A stretch of 64,000 bases of DNA from Stenotrophomonas tumulicola. Lineage in GTDB: Bacteria > Pseudomonadota > Gammaproteobacteria > Xanthomonadales > Xanthomonadaceae. Below the pieces are notes generated by a model. That model searched no databases, was not told where the DNA came from, and saw nothing but the letters and a program-made list of their open reading frames with translations. The position numbers and the translations under genes are program-made. The stretch is taken from contig NZ_JACGXS010000001.1 of assembly GCF_014117215.1 (NCBI RefSeq), positions 186,001 through 250,000 on the forward strand, read 5' to 3'. Shown one piece after another: positions 36,694-45,674 of the stretch; position 1 is the first letter of the stretch, and every line of letters starts with the position of its first letter.

Positions 36694-37980
36694 TCACCAA
36701 CCGCCGGGCCGCCAGTGCAACTGCGCGTCGTGCTGCTGCAGCCAGGCCTGCAGGGGGGCGGACAGCACCACGTCGGCTGCCGCCTGCAACTGGCTTCCGG
36801 CAAACAGCAGCGGCAACTGGGCGCGTCGCCAGGGCGCCAGATGCTCGCGCTGCAGGCAGTCCTTCAATGCGTGGGAATGGTCGCGGCCGGGCAGCTGGAT
36901 ACGTTCGCCGCCCTGTCGTGCGCGCACCTGCAGCGGGGCATCGAAGCCTGGTGTGCCCAGCAACTGCAACTGGCCCCCGTCCGGCAGCGACAGCGGGCTT
37001 CGGCCATCCCAGTCCACGCGCCAGCCCTGCGGCAGCGCGGGCAACGCCGCGGGCAGCAGATACCAGTGGCCACGCCACAGGCGGATGCTGTGCTGCCGCC
37101 AGCGCACCTGCGCGTCGCGGTCGGGTGCGACCGGCAGCAGCGTGTCCTCCAGTTGGCGCAGCACGCTGGCAGGCAGTGCGGGCGCTCCCTGCGCCAGCAC
37201 CCAGCGCCGCAGCACGCGGGCACGACGTTCGGCGGAAAGCTGGCGCAGCAGCGCCACCGACAGCACGCGTGGCGCTGCCTGCACGTGCTGCAGCAGTTCC
37301 TCCTCTTCTTCGTCCAGCATGCCGCGCAGCTGCCCACAGTGGACGGCACTGCCGGACAGCGCTTCGGCGGCATGCGGCCAGCGCTGGCGCAGCAGTGGCA
37401 TCACGTGCAGGCGCAGGAAGTTGCGGTCGGGGGCATCGCTGAGGTTGCTGGGGTCTTCGATCCAGTCGAGCCCATGCGCCTGTGCGTAAGCCAGCAGCGC
37501 ACTGCGCGGCACCTGCAGCAAGGGCCGCCAGAGGACGTGGTTGCCGAACGCGGCCTGTGGAGCCATCGCGGCCAGGCCATCCACGCCGGCGCCACGCAGC
37601 GCACGCAGCAGGAAGGTTTCGGCCTGGTCGTCCTGGTGCTGGGCCAGCGCCAGCATCTCGCCTGCGCGAAGCTCGGTGGAAAAAGCCGCGCGACGTGCCA
37701 GCCGGGCGGCGCCTTCCAGCCCCATTCCCGCCTGCAGGTCGACCGTCACCCGATGTACGGCCAGCGGGATGCCCCAGGCGTCGCATTGGTGCTGGCAGTG
37801 GCTGGCCCAGGCATCGGCATCTGGCTGCAGGCCGTGGTGTACATGCACCGCACGCACGCCGCTGCCGCCAGCCTGCACTGAATGCCACAGCCAGTGCAGC
37901 AGCACGGTCGAATCCAGCCCGCCGCTGTAGCCGACCAGCAGGGGCGTATCGAAGGAGGTGGGGGAGGGGAAATGGATCAC
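36694..37980 (-). CDS. tilS: tRNA(Ile)-lysidine synthase
   Basis: A 428-residue protein starting MIHFPSPTSFDTPLLVGYSGGLDST. SGGLDST at residues 19-25 is the PP-loop that binds ATP. VHVHHGLQPDADAWASHC and ALAQHQDDQAETFLLRALRG follow in the catalytic domain, then the tRNA-binding middle and C-terminal domains. TilS puts lysine on C34 of the AUA-reading tRNA-Ile, changing both codon and amino-acid identity. It lies 33 bp after the WG-repeat-like gene and 36 bp before xseB. Confidence 0.95.
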   Translation of the reverse strand: MIHFPSPTSFDTPLLVGYSGGLDSTVLLHWLWHSVQAGGSGVRAVHVHHGLQPDADAWASHCQHQCDAWGIPLAVHRVTVDLQAGMGLEGAARLARRAAFSTELRAGEMLALAQHQDDQAETFLLRALRGAGVDGLAAMAPQAAFGNHVLWRPLLQVPRSALLAYAQAHGLDWIEDPSNLSDAPDRNFLRLHVMPLLRQRWPHAAEALSGSAVHCGQLRGMLDEEEEELLQHVQAAPRVLSVALLRQLSAERRARVLRRWVLAQGAPALPASVLRQLEDTLLPVAPDRDAQVRWRQHSIRLWRGHWYLLPAALPALPQGWRVDWDGRSPLSLPDGGQLQLLGTPGFDAPLQVRARQGGERIQLPGRDHSHALKDCLQREHLAPWRRAQLPLLFAGSQLQAAADVVLSAPLQAWLQQHDAQLHWRPGGW

Positions 37981-38013
37981 GGCGGCAAGTATGGCCGCCG
38001 TGGTCGTCGCACT

Positions 38014-38529
38014 CTAGTCCGGCAGCCGCTGTCCCTGGCGATCGATCCAGAACCATTCACCGCCAACCACCGGCACGTGCCCATCGCCGCTGTCGTCCGG
38101 CGGGCCTGGGCGGCACCCGTTGCAGACCCGGGCGCGGCCGTCTTCGTACGGCCAGGCGAAATCGAAGGTCGTGGCGAACGCCGGCTGCAGTCGTGCATCG
38201 AAAAAGCCGAGGCGCTTGCCGACCCGGCCACGCACGCGGCCTTCCTGCAGTGCGTCCGGGCCATTGTCGTAGGTCGGTACCGGCAGGCTGCGACCCTGGC
38301 GCGTCACCAGGTGGTAGCCATCGCCGGCAAGCACGACGGCCAGTCCATCGGTGTCGTAGTCCAGTGCGCCCAGCGCGGAGGATTCCAGCACCACGTGGCC
38401 ACCGTCGAGCCGGCAGCCGGGCAGGTCCACGGGGCCATGCCCGGTATCGAACTGCTGGCAACCGCCGGCAAGGGCGCTGCCGCTGGCCAGCAGCAGCGCA
38501 CCCAGCAACGGTCGACGCAGTCCGATCAC
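38014..38529 (-). CDS. WG-repeat-like secreted protein
   Basis: A 171-residue protein beginning at a GTG (38529) that overlaps the TGA of the phosphatase gene (GTGA), a sign of coupling. N-terminal signal peptide: GLRRPLLGALLLASGSALAGG. The body has short repeated units of the type RLGFFDARLQPAFATTFDFAWPYEDGRA and GGEWFWIDRQGQRLPD, which resemble WG beta-repeats. It has four cysteines or so, including CNGC. Function unknown. Coupling suggests a periplasmic partner of the phosphatase. Confidence 0.65.
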   Translation of the reverse strand: MIGLRRPLLGALLLASGSALAGGCQQFDTGHGPVDLPGCRLDGGHVVLESSALGALDYDTDGLAVVLAGDGYHLVTRQGRSLPVPTYDNGPDALQEGRVRGRVGKRLGFFDARLQPAFATTFDFAWPYEDGRARVCNGCRPGPPDDSGDGHVPVVGGEWFWIDRQGQRLPD

Positions 38530-40232
38530 TCCGGGCTCGCCACGCGCTCGAAGCTGTTGGCCACCGGCAGTTCCACCGGCACGCCATTGGCATCGCAGGT
38601 ACCGGCGGCACACAGGCGCTCGCGCAGGCGCGGAGTGGCCTGCACGATCATGTGGTAGATCGCATTCTGTTCCAGCGTGCCGCGGATCGCCTTGCTGCCC
38701 GGGCCACGTGCCCAGATGCCCACGTCCTCGCCACCATGCGATTCACTCTTCATCGGCACCAGCGCTTCCTGCATGTAATCCGGATGTTCGGTGTCCACAT
38801 GGGTCAGGTCCGGGCGACCGCTGGCTGGATCGAAGCTGCTTGGGCCGTGCGGATAGGCCTTGGCACCTGCCGGCTGCTGGTTGCTGGGGCCGGCATAACC
38901 GGGGCCATTGGCGTAGCTCAGCGTGGTGTAAGGCAGGCCCAGGCCGTCGCGTGCCAGGTCCAGCTCGCCTGCACCATCTTCGCCGCCCTTGTCCTTGACC
39001 TTGCCCAGGATCGGGTTGCCGCGGGCCGGGTAGCCGACGAAGTTCAGCGTATGCGAATGGTCGGCGGTGACGATGATCAGGGTGTCGTCATCGCGGGTCA
39101 TCTCCGATGCCACGCGCACCGCATCGGACATCGCAACGGTATCGGTCAGCGCCCGGTAGGCATTGCCGCTGTGGTTGGCGTGGTCGATACGTGCCCCTTC
39201 GATCATCAGCACGTAGCCTTCCTGGTGCCGGGACAGGTTGGCGATCGCGGCGCGGGTCAGTTCGGCCAGGCTCGGCTCGCCGGCCGGGTCCTGGGCGCGG
39301 TCCTGCTCATACTGCATGTGGTCCGGCTCGAACAGGCCGAACAGGGCCGGGGCGTTGGAGGCGGCCTTCAACTGCTCGGCGTTCCAGACATAGGCGCCCT
39401 GCGGGTGTGCCTGCTGCCATTCGGCGACCAGGTTGCGTCCATCCAGGCGCAGGCCGACCTTGTCGTCGTACTCCGGGTCCTGCTCATTGATGGTGGTGAA
39501 CTGCGCGCGTCCACCGCCAAGGGCGACCAGCGGGCCGCGGCCATAGCGCGAGGTGGACAGCAGTTGCTGGGCGATGTCCTTGCAGCCTGCGGCCTTGGCC
39601 TGCTCGGTCAGGTCGGTGTCGTTTTCCCAGTTGCGTTCCGGCGAATGCGCGTAGGTGGCCGCCGGGGTGGCGTGCGTCAACCGTGCGGTGGACACGATGC
39701 CGGTGGCGAGGCCGGCGCTGTCCGCCAGTTGCAGCCAGGTCAGCAGGCCCTTGTCCAGGCTGTCGGCGCAGTCGTTGCGGGTGCCGGCGCTGACGCCGAT
39801 GGCACCCATGTGGGTCTTCACGCCGGTGGTGATGGCGGTCATGGTGCCGGCCGAATCCGGAGTCTGCGAGTCGACGTTGTAGGTCTTGCTGAACGCCGTT
39901 GCCGGGAAATGCTCCCAGGACAGCAGGTTCTCCTCGCCGGAACTGCCCTTGCGCTGGCCTTCGTAAATGCGCGCAGCGGCCACGGTGGTCAGGCTCATGC
40001 CATCACCGAGGAACAGAATGACGTTCTTGGCTTTGCCGCTCATGGCGCCATTGCCCGCCGCCTGCGCCGCACCGCTGCGGTACCACCACTGTGGAGTTTC
40101 ACCGTCCGGGTGGGCCACGGAAGGTACCGCGACCGTCAGGCCGGCCGGGCCGGAAGCCTGCGGGGCGCTGGAACAGGCGCCCAGCAACAGCGTCGCCGCC
40201 GCAGTGGCGAGCAGGGTGGTGGTACGGATCAT
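38526..40232 (-). CDS. phoA: Alkaline phosphatase, lipoprotein form
   Basis: A 568-residue precursor starting MIRTTTLLATAAATLLLGAC, with lipobox Cys20. The metal/nucleophile region is KNVILFLGDGMSLTT and TPDSAGTMTAITTG, where the Ser after DSAG-type Asp is phosphorylated. VLMIEGARIDHANHSGN and VTADHSHTL provide the zinc ligands. The enzyme frees phosphate from organic esters in the periplasm or at the outer membrane. C-terminal cysteines (LCAAGTC) are present. It starts the minus-strand run that continues to ispA. No Pho box was identified in the short upstream region. Confidence 0.93.
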   Translation of the reverse strand: MIRTTTLLATAAATLLLGACSSAPQASGPAGLTVAVPSVAHPDGETPQWWYRSGAAQAAGNGAMSGKAKNVILFLGDGMSLTTVAAARIYEGQRKGSSGEENLLSWEHFPATAFSKTYNVDSQTPDSAGTMTAITTGVKTHMGAIGVSAGTRNDCADSLDKGLLTWLQLADSAGLATGIVSTARLTHATPAATYAHSPERNWENDTDLTEQAKAAGCKDIAQQLLSTSRYGRGPLVALGGGRAQFTTINEQDPEYDDKVGLRLDGRNLVAEWQQAHPQGAYVWNAEQLKAASNAPALFGLFEPDHMQYEQDRAQDPAGEPSLAELTRAAIANLSRHQEGYVLMIEGARIDHANHSGNAYRALTDTVAMSDAVRVASEMTRDDDTLIIVTADHSHTLNFVGYPARGNPILGKVKDKGGEDGAGELDLARDGLGLPYTTLSYANGPGYAGPSNQQPAGAKAYPHGPSSFDPASGRPDLTHVDTEHPDYMQEALVPMKSESHGGEDVGIWARGPGSKAIRGTLEQNAIYHMIVQATPRLRERLCAAGTCDANGVPVELPVANSFERVASPE

Positions 40233-40383
40233 GGACGGCAGGTCCTCACGAAATGAAACGGGCGTTCATTATGCCGATCTCGACAAGGCATGCCGATGAC
40301 ACGCTGATTTGTCCGTTGGCTGGTCGTACTGCGGCGCAGCATGGGCTAAGGTGCGACCATCGTTCTTTCCCCCTGGATTTCCC

Positions 40384-41715
40384 ATGAAGCTGGTCTCTGC
40401 CTGGCTGCGCATCCCGTTCTGGCAACGCGTGGTTGCAGGCTTCGTCCTTGGCGCCCTGGCCGGTTGGCTGATGGGGCCGGCTGCTGAAACCTGGTTTGGC
40501 CCACTGGGTGACCTGTACGTCACCCTGATCAAGATGATCGCCGTGCCGCTGGTGTTCTTCGCGGTCATCAATGCGATCTCTTCGCTGCACGGGCAGAAGT
40601 CGGTAGCCGCGCTCAGTGGTCGCACCTTCCTTTGGTTCGTGATCACCGCTGCATTCGCGGTCGGCATCGGCCTGCTGGTGGGGACCGTGCTGCAGCCGGG
40701 CACGGGTGGCCTGCAGCTGTCCATGGCCAGCAACTACGTACCGCGTGAAGTGCCCAGCGTGGTCCAGGTGCTGTTGGACGTGGTGCCGTCGAATGTGTTC
40801 TACGCCCTGTCCGGAATCGGCACGCGGGTCAACGCGGCGGGCGAGACCGTGCTTGCCGCGGGGCGCGGGTCGATCCTGCCGGTGATCTTCTTCGCTGGCC
40901 TGGTCGGCTTTGCCATCGTCAAGCTGGGTGAGAAGGTCACCCAGGCCCGGCAACTGGTCGGGCAGATGAGCGAGATCATGATCCAGGTGACCCGCTTCGT
41001 GCTGGAAGTCACCCCCATTGGTACCTTTGGCCTGATCGCCGGCCTGGTGGGCAGCTATGGTTTCGAAAAGCTGCTGCCGCTGGGCAACTTCGTGCTGGCG
41101 CTGTACATCGCCTGCGCGCTGCACATCGTGGTGGTGTACGGCGCGCTGTTGCTGTCGCATGGGTTGAACCCGTTGAAGTTCTTCCGCGGCGCGGCGCCCG
41201 GCATGCAGGTGGCCTTCGTCAGTTCGTCCAGCTTCGCGGCAATGCCGGTGGCGATGCGTTCGATCACCCACAACCTGGGCGTCAACAAGGACTACGCGTC
41301 GTTTGCCGTCCCACTGGGTGCCAGCATCAAGATGGACGGCTGCGGGGCGATCTATCCAGCGCTGTGCGCGGTGTTCATCTCCCAGTACAGCGGTGTACCG
41401 ATGTCGCCGGAGCAGTACCTGATCGTGCTGATTGCTTCCGTGCTGGGCAGCTTCGGCACCGCCGGTGTGCCGGGTACGGCCGTGGTGATGGCCACCGTGG
41501 TGTTGAGTGCGGCCGGCCTGCCGCTGGAAACCATCGGTTACCTGTACGCGATCGACCGCATCCTGGACATGATGCGCACGATGACCAATGTCACCGGCCA
41601 GATGCTGGTGCCGGTGCTGGTGGCCAAGGAAGCGGGGCTGTTGGACCAGCAGGTCTACGACAACCCGTCCACCAACGTGGGCATCGATGACCCGGATCCT
41701 GCCCCGCGCGCGTGA
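40384..41715 (+). CDS. Dicarboxylate/amino acid:cation symporter (DAACS family)
   Basis: A 443-residue inner-membrane protein starting MKLVSAWLRIPFWQRVVAGFV. It has the DAACS elements: LIKMIAVPLVFFAVINAI in helix 2, the serine-rich loop FVSSSSFAAMPV, and MDGCGAIYPALCAVFISQ and TAGVPGTAVVMATVVLSAAGLP in the substrate- and cation-binding core. Members bring in glutamate, aspartate, succinate, fumarate or serine with H+ or Na+. The altered NMDGT-type motif (MDGCG) prevents a substrate call. It diverges from phoA. Confidence 0.9.
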   Translation: MKLVSAWLRIPFWQRVVAGFVLGALAGWLMGPAAETWFGPLGDLYVTLIKMIAVPLVFFAVINAISSLHGQKSVAALSGRTFLWFVITAAFAVGIGLLVGTVLQPGTGGLQLSMASNYVPREVPSVVQVLLDVVPSNVFYALSGIGTRVNAAGETVLAAGRGSILPVIFFAGLVGFAIVKLGEKVTQARQLVGQMSEIMIQVTRFVLEVTPIGTFGLIAGLVGSYGFEKLLPLGNFVLALYIACALHIVVVYGALLLSHGLNPLKFFRGAAPGMQVAFVSSSSFAAMPVAMRSITHNLGVNKDYASFAVPLGASIKMDGCGAIYPALCAVFISQYSGVPMSPEQYLIVLIASVLGSFGTAGVPGTAVVMATVVLSAAGLPLETIGYLYAIDRILDMMRTMTNVTGQMLVPVLVAKEAGLLDQQVYDNPSTNVGIDDPDPAPRA

Positions 41716-41778
41716 TGGATCATCTGTCGGGTGATGGCCCTTGGTCGGCGTGTGCGGGCATGCCGCAGCCGATCATCG

Positions 41779-41801
41779 GTAGAGCGTGGCCATGCCGCGC
41801 T
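41779..41801 (+). repeat. GTAG-type REP palindrome
   Basis: A 23-nt unit 64 bp after the symporter stop. The rest of the 41716-42014 gap holds the terminator of the following minus-strand gene and no gene I can support. Confidence 0.8.
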
Positions 41802-41960
41802 GGCAGGAGCATGACGGTGAAACGAAAGGCCGCGGGTCATTGGGGGGGCGCTCTCCTCCCGGTGCTGGCATCGCTGCTGCAGTCGGCTCCGGAATCCACC
41901 AGGCGGTAATGAAGGCAAATGCGAGGCGGGCCGCCGATGACGGAAAAATCCGTCCCATGA

Positions 41961-41986
41961 GAAAAGCCGCTGGCTGGCAGCGGCTT
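41961..41986 (-). terminator. Terminator of the NlpC/P60 gene
   Basis: An 8-bp stem (AAGCCGCT/AGCGGCTT) with four T residues following on the minus strand. Confidence 0.7.
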
Positions 41987-42014
41987 CCTGGACGGTGCGG
42001 CAGCGTCGCGTGGT

Positions 42015-42794
42015 TCAGAGATCGACGCGGCGTGCCTGCATGAATTTGTTGCCCCAGTAGCCGGTCAGCAGGGTGTCCACGCGAACGTCCTTGCCGGTGC
42101 TCGGGGCATGCAGGAACCTGCCTTCGCCGACGTAGATGCCGACGTGGTCGACGCGGCCCTTGCGGCCGAAGAACACCAGGTCGCCTTCTGTCAGCGCGGT
42201 ACGGTCGTTGATCAACTCGTTCTTGCGGTCGCTGGCCATGTCGCGCGATACGCGTGGCAGTTCGATGCCCAGCGCAGTGCGGAAGACGTAGCCGACCAGG
42301 CCGCTGCAGTCGAAGCCGCTGTCCGGCGTGCTGCCGCCCCAGCGGTATGGCGTGCCCAGCAAGGTCATCGCACGGCGCAGCACGGACTGGATCTTGCCGT
42401 TCTCTTCTGCTCCGGCGACCACGATGGAGCCGGATGCATTGGCGTCATAGTTGGCGAGCAGGCGGCTCAGGTCGCCAGCGACCATGGCCGAACGGTCCAT
42501 GAGGGGAATGCTGTCGTTGGCGGCAAGATGCGGCAGAAGGGCGGCGAGGGTAGCGCTGGCCGCTGCATCGGCGCGGCTGCGTGGAGCAACGATGGCCTGG
42601 GCCCTGGTTGCGGCAGGCATGCTTGAAGCGGCAGGGGGCTCGGCCGCCGTGACCGTGACCGGGGAACTCTGCGCCCATGCGGGCACGGTGGTCAGTGCAA
42701 GGGCCAGAGTGAGCAGGACGCGCTGGGTGCGCTGGGGCGAGCGGGGTGAAATCTGGGCACGCTGGCCTTCACACATCAGGTCGTCGGTCGTCAC
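42015..42794 (-). CDS. NlpC/P60 (C40) cell-wall hydrolase, secreted
   Basis: About 259 residues from a GTG at 42794; an ATG at 42776 would give 253. The signal region is VLLTLALALTTVPAWAQ, followed by a low-complexity linker and a C-terminal NlpC/P60 domain: TPYRWGGSTPDSGFDCSGLVGYVFR with the catalytic Cys, and VDHVGIYVGEGRFLHAPSTG with the catalytic His. Such enzymes cut stem peptides (gamma-D-Glu-diaminopimelate bonds) in peptidoglycan. It is a tandem paralogue of the next gene. A 130-bp AT-rich promoter region with two palindromes lies upstream. Confidence 0.9.
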   Translation of the reverse strand: MTTDDLMCEGQRAQISPRSPQRTQRVLLTLALALTTVPAWAQSSPVTVTAAEPPAASSMPAATRAQAIVAPRSRADAAASATLAALLPHLAANDSIPLMDRSAMVAGDLSRLLANYDANASGSIVVAGAEENGKIQSVLRRAMTLLGTPYRWGGSTPDSGFDCSGLVGYVFRTALGIELPRVSRDMASDRKNELINDRTALTEGDLVFFGRKGRVDHVGIYVGEGRFLHAPSTGKDVRVDTLLTGYWGNKFMQARRVDL

Positions 42795-42873
42795 GCGGCG
42801 GTCACAAGGTTAAAAGCGATGGGGAATAATGCCTTGCAAAGACGTCAGACAAGTACAAATTTCGTTAATATTT

Positions 42874-42901
42874 CGTTTATATAAACGTGATGTTCGTCAC
42901 G
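42874..42901. promoter_or_regulatory. Two overlapping palindromes, one Clp/CRP-like
   Basis: CGTTTATATAAACG (42874-42887) is a perfect 14-bp palindrome. It runs into CGTGATGTTCGTCACG (42886-42901), with GTGA-N6-TCAC at the exact spacing of CRP/Clp operators. It lies about 90 bp before the GTG start at 42794 in unusually AT-rich DNA. Confidence 0.4.
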
Positions 42902-42926
42902 CTTCTGTTCTTCTACCCTGTTCATG

Positions 42927-43469
42927 TCAATGCAGGACGCGTTTGGCACCGGTGTAATGGTCCTTCCAGTAGTGCCCGCCCAGCGAATCCAGCCTGACGG
43001 TACCGCCAGTGCTGGGTGCATGTACGAAGCGACCTTCGCCTACGTAGATGCCAACGTGGCTGACATTGCCTCGGCTGCCAAAAAAGACCAGGTCGCCGGT
43101 TGCCAGGCGCCGTGGTTCGATCTTCGGCCCCTGCACTGCGGCCAGCTCGCGCGAGGTGCGCGGCAGCTTCAGGTCGACCATTTCGCGGTACACATAGGTC
43201 ACCAGGCCACTGCAGTCGAAACCGGATTCCGGTGTATTGCCACCGTAGAGGTAAGGAGTGCCGACCAGTCCGATGGCGCGCATCAGCACCGCGTTGGCTG
43301 CCTGCGGATTGGCCGGTGCCACGCTTGGCCAGGTCCCGGTTGCAGGAGGCGGGGCGGCCGCGCGGCTGGCCTTGCCGCCACCGCAGGCGGTGATCAGGGC
43401 CGCCATGCCCAGCAGCGCGAGGGCAACCATGGTCCGGCGCAGGCCGGGCGAAACTGGCGTCATGTCCAC
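42927..43469 (-). CDS. NlpC/P60 (C40) hydrolase, lipoprotein
   Basis: A 180-residue precursor starting MDMTPVSPGLRRTMVALALLG, with lipobox LITAC and Cys29. The hydrolase domain has TPYLYGGNTPESGFDCSGLVTYVYR and VSHVGIYVGEGRFVHAPSTG, giving the Cys and His of the active site. It resembles E. coli Spr/NlpC, an outer-membrane-anchored peptidoglycan hydrolase. It is clearly related to the gene at 42015, with which it shares strand but not a transcript given the promoter between them. Confidence 0.9.
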   Translation of the reverse strand: MDMTPVSPGLRRTMVALALLGMAALITACGGGKASRAAAPPPATGTWPSVAPANPQAANAVLMRAIGLVGTPYLYGGNTPESGFDCSGLVTYVYREMVDLKLPRTSRELAAVQGPKIEPRRLATGDLVFFGSRGNVSHVGIYVGEGRFVHAPSTGGTVRLDSLGGHYWKDHYTGAKRVLH

Positions 43470-43581
43470 GATCTCCGGATAATGCGCGACCTCAGATAGG
43501 CCGTCATGATGGCGGCGTACCCGTCGGGCGGCAACCCGCCCCCCTCCGCCTGCCCTCGGCAGCTACCAGACAGAGTTGCGC

Positions 43582-44061
43582 ATGAAGATTGAAAAAGACC
43601 GCGTTGTCCGCTTCCATTACACCGTTTCCGAGGTTGGCCAGGAGCCGATCGAATCGTCCCGGGAGCGCGAGCCGCTGGCGATCCTGGTCGGCCATGGCAA
43701 CATCATCCCGGGCCTGGAAAACGCGATGATGGACAAGGAAGCCGGCGCCACCTTCGGTGTGGACGTGGCATCGGCCGATGCCTACGGCGAACGCCGCGAC
43801 GGCCTGACCCAGCGCGTGCCGAAGAAGCATTTCGGCAAGGAAAAGCTGGTTCCGGGCGCGCAGGTCGTGCTGCAGACCAATTTCGGCCCGCGTGCTGTCA
43901 CCGTGCAGAAGGTCGGCATGAGCGTGGTCGATGTCGACCTGAACCATCCGATGGCCGGCAAGGACCTGCATTTCGACGTGGAGATCATCGACGTGCGTGA
44001 AGCCGGCAAGGAAGAGCTCGAGCACGGCCACGTGCATGGCGATGGTGGTCACCAGCACTGA
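43582..44061 (+). CDS. slyD: FKBP-type peptidyl-prolyl isomerase SlyD
   Basis: A 159-residue protein starting MKIEKDRVVRFHYTVSEVGQEPIESS. The FKBP core (LAILVGHGNIIPGLENAMMDKEAG) has the SlyD insert-in-flap domain (VDVASADAYGERRDGLTQRVPKKHF). The C terminus is His-rich (HGHVHGDGGHQH), as in the nickel-binding tail of SlyD, but shorter and lacking cysteines. SlyD is a folding helper that also supplies nickel to hydrogenases in E. coli. Confidence 0.94.
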   Translation: MKIEKDRVVRFHYTVSEVGQEPIESSREREPLAILVGHGNIIPGLENAMMDKEAGATFGVDVASADAYGERRDGLTQRVPKKHFGKEKLVPGAQVVLQTNFGPRAVTVQKVGMSVVDVDLNHPMAGKDLHFDVEIIDVREAGKEELEHGHVHGDGGHQH

Positions 44062-44090
44062 GTGCTGGCGCCCGCGCTGTAGTGCGAACG

Positions 44091-44118
44091 GCCCGCGGAA
44101 GCGGGCTGTTTTGTTTTG
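44091..44118 (+). terminator. Terminator of slyD
   Basis: Stem GCCCGC/GCGGGC with loop GGAA, then TGTTTTGTTTTG. Confidence 0.85.
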
Positions 44119-44244
44119 CAGCGGCGAGCCACGCTCGCTGCATTCCCGCGTCGCGCGCATCGCCAGCGCGGCCAGGTCCCGTTCTCCCGGTCTTTTCCTG
44201 CGGCGTGAGGCGGTTCCACCTGTTTGCCGCATCTCCCCCGCATA

Positions 44245-45504
44245 ATGACCCTCCTTGATCCCGGATTTCCCGTGACTACCGCGTCTTCGTCCTTGCAGCC
44301 ACTGCCGGCGGCCGACCGCATCACCGTGATGGACGTCCTGCGCGGGGCGGCCCTGCTGGGCATCCTGCTGATGAACATCGAAGCCCTTGCCGGCCCGCTC
44401 GATCTTTCCTTCACCGGCATCGACCCGCGCTGGCACGGGATCGACTACGCGGCTGACGCGCTGGTCTACGTGCTGGTCCAGGGCAAGTTCTTCCTGTTGT
44501 TCTCGCTGCTGTTCGGTGCCGGCTTCGCCGTGATGGCGCAGCGTGCGCTGGACAGCGGCCGTGCGTTTGCGCCGCTCTACCTGCGGCGCAGCCTGGCACT
44601 GTTACTGATCGGTACCTGCCATGCCGTGCTGGTGTGGTCCGGTGACATCCTGGTGATGTATGCCGTGCTGTCTTTCCCGTTGCTGGCCTGCCGCCGGTTG
44701 CCAGTGTCGGCGTTGCCGGTGGCCGGCGGGCTGGCGTATGCATTCGCGGTCGGCTTGAGCCTGCTGTTCGCACTGGTGGTATGGGCAGCAGGGCGCGCTG
44801 ATCCCACCGCACTGGACAGCGCCGGCGCCATGCGCGCCGCACAGGACATCATCCAGGCACAGCGGCTGGCCTATGGACAGGGCAGTTGGGCCGAGGCCAG
44901 CCTGCAGCGCTTGTCGGACCTGCGGCATATGTTCGGCGGCATCCTGGTGACCGGTCCTGAGATATTCGGCATGTTCCTGATCGGCGCCTGGTTCGCGCGT
45001 CGTGGCGTCCTTGCCGATCCTGCGCGGTTCGAAGCGCTTTATGCGCGGCTGCGTTGGGTTGCCTTGCCGGTGGGCTTGCTGCTGATGCTGGCCAGTGCGG
45101 CGTGGCATCCGTACCTGGCGCCTGGTCAGTTCACCCCGGCGACTGGGCTTTCCTATGCATTGGCTGCAGTCGCCAGCCTGCTGATGTGCCTGGGCTACCT
45201 GGCGTGGATCGTGCGCGCGCGCAGCGCGCTGGGCTGGTTGGCCGCCCCGGGACGTATGGCGCTCACGCATTATCTGCTGCAGTCGCTGCTGTGCACGTGG
45301 ATCTTCTACGGGTACGGCCTGGGCTTCTTCGAACAATTGCCGCGCGCCTGGCAGGTGCCGTTTGCGTTGGCGGTGTTTGGCGCGCAGGTGTGGCTAAGCC
45401 ATGCCTGGCTGGCACGTTTTCGTTTTGGCCCGGTGGAGTGGTTGTGGCGGGCGTCGACCTATCTGCGCCTGCCATCGATGCGGCGTGCGGTAGCGGGCGG
45501 CTGA
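44245..45504 (+). CDS. DUF418 family membrane protein
   Basis: A 419-residue polytopic membrane protein starting MTLLDPGFPVTTASSSLQPLPAADRITVMDVLRG. RITVMDVLRGAALLGILLMNIEAL is the DUF418 N-terminal signature, GKFFLLFSLLFGAGFAVM follows, and the C-terminal DUF418 block is LGWLAAPGRMALTHYLLQSLLCTWIFYGYGLG. E. coli YeiB is a relative. No function is established; the fold is related to acyltransferase-3/HGSNAT-type proteins. The gene stands alone with a terminator before it. Confidence 0.9.
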   Translation: MTLLDPGFPVTTASSSLQPLPAADRITVMDVLRGAALLGILLMNIEALAGPLDLSFTGIDPRWHGIDYAADALVYVLVQGKFFLLFSLLFGAGFAVMAQRALDSGRAFAPLYLRRSLALLLIGTCHAVLVWSGDILVMYAVLSFPLLACRRLPVSALPVAGGLAYAFAVGLSLLFALVVWAAGRADPTALDSAGAMRAAQDIIQAQRLAYGQGSWAEASLQRLSDLRHMFGGILVTGPEIFGMFLIGAWFARRGVLADPARFEALYARLRWVALPVGLLLMLASAAWHPYLAPGQFTPATGLSYALAAVASLLMCLGYLAWIVRARSALGWLAAPGRMALTHYLLQSLLCTWIFYGYGLGFFEQLPRAWQVPFALAVFGAQVWLSHAWLARFRFGPVEWLWRASTYLRLPSMRRAVAGG

Positions 45505-45674
45505 GCCCGCGCTGCGCACGTGCATGTTGCGCGACCTGCAGTACATCGTGGCATCGTCACGTCTGGCACGTGGCAGGTCATGGCATGCTCCTTGTCGACG
45601 CGAGTGCCGGCACCGGCCAACCGATGGCCGACCCTGCGCGACGCGCTGGTTCCGTAACGATTTGAGCGACTCCA

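Noticed and set aside
41786-42043. Open frames on both strands between the symporter and the NlpC gene
   Set aside because: They run through a REP and a terminator and have no family similarity.
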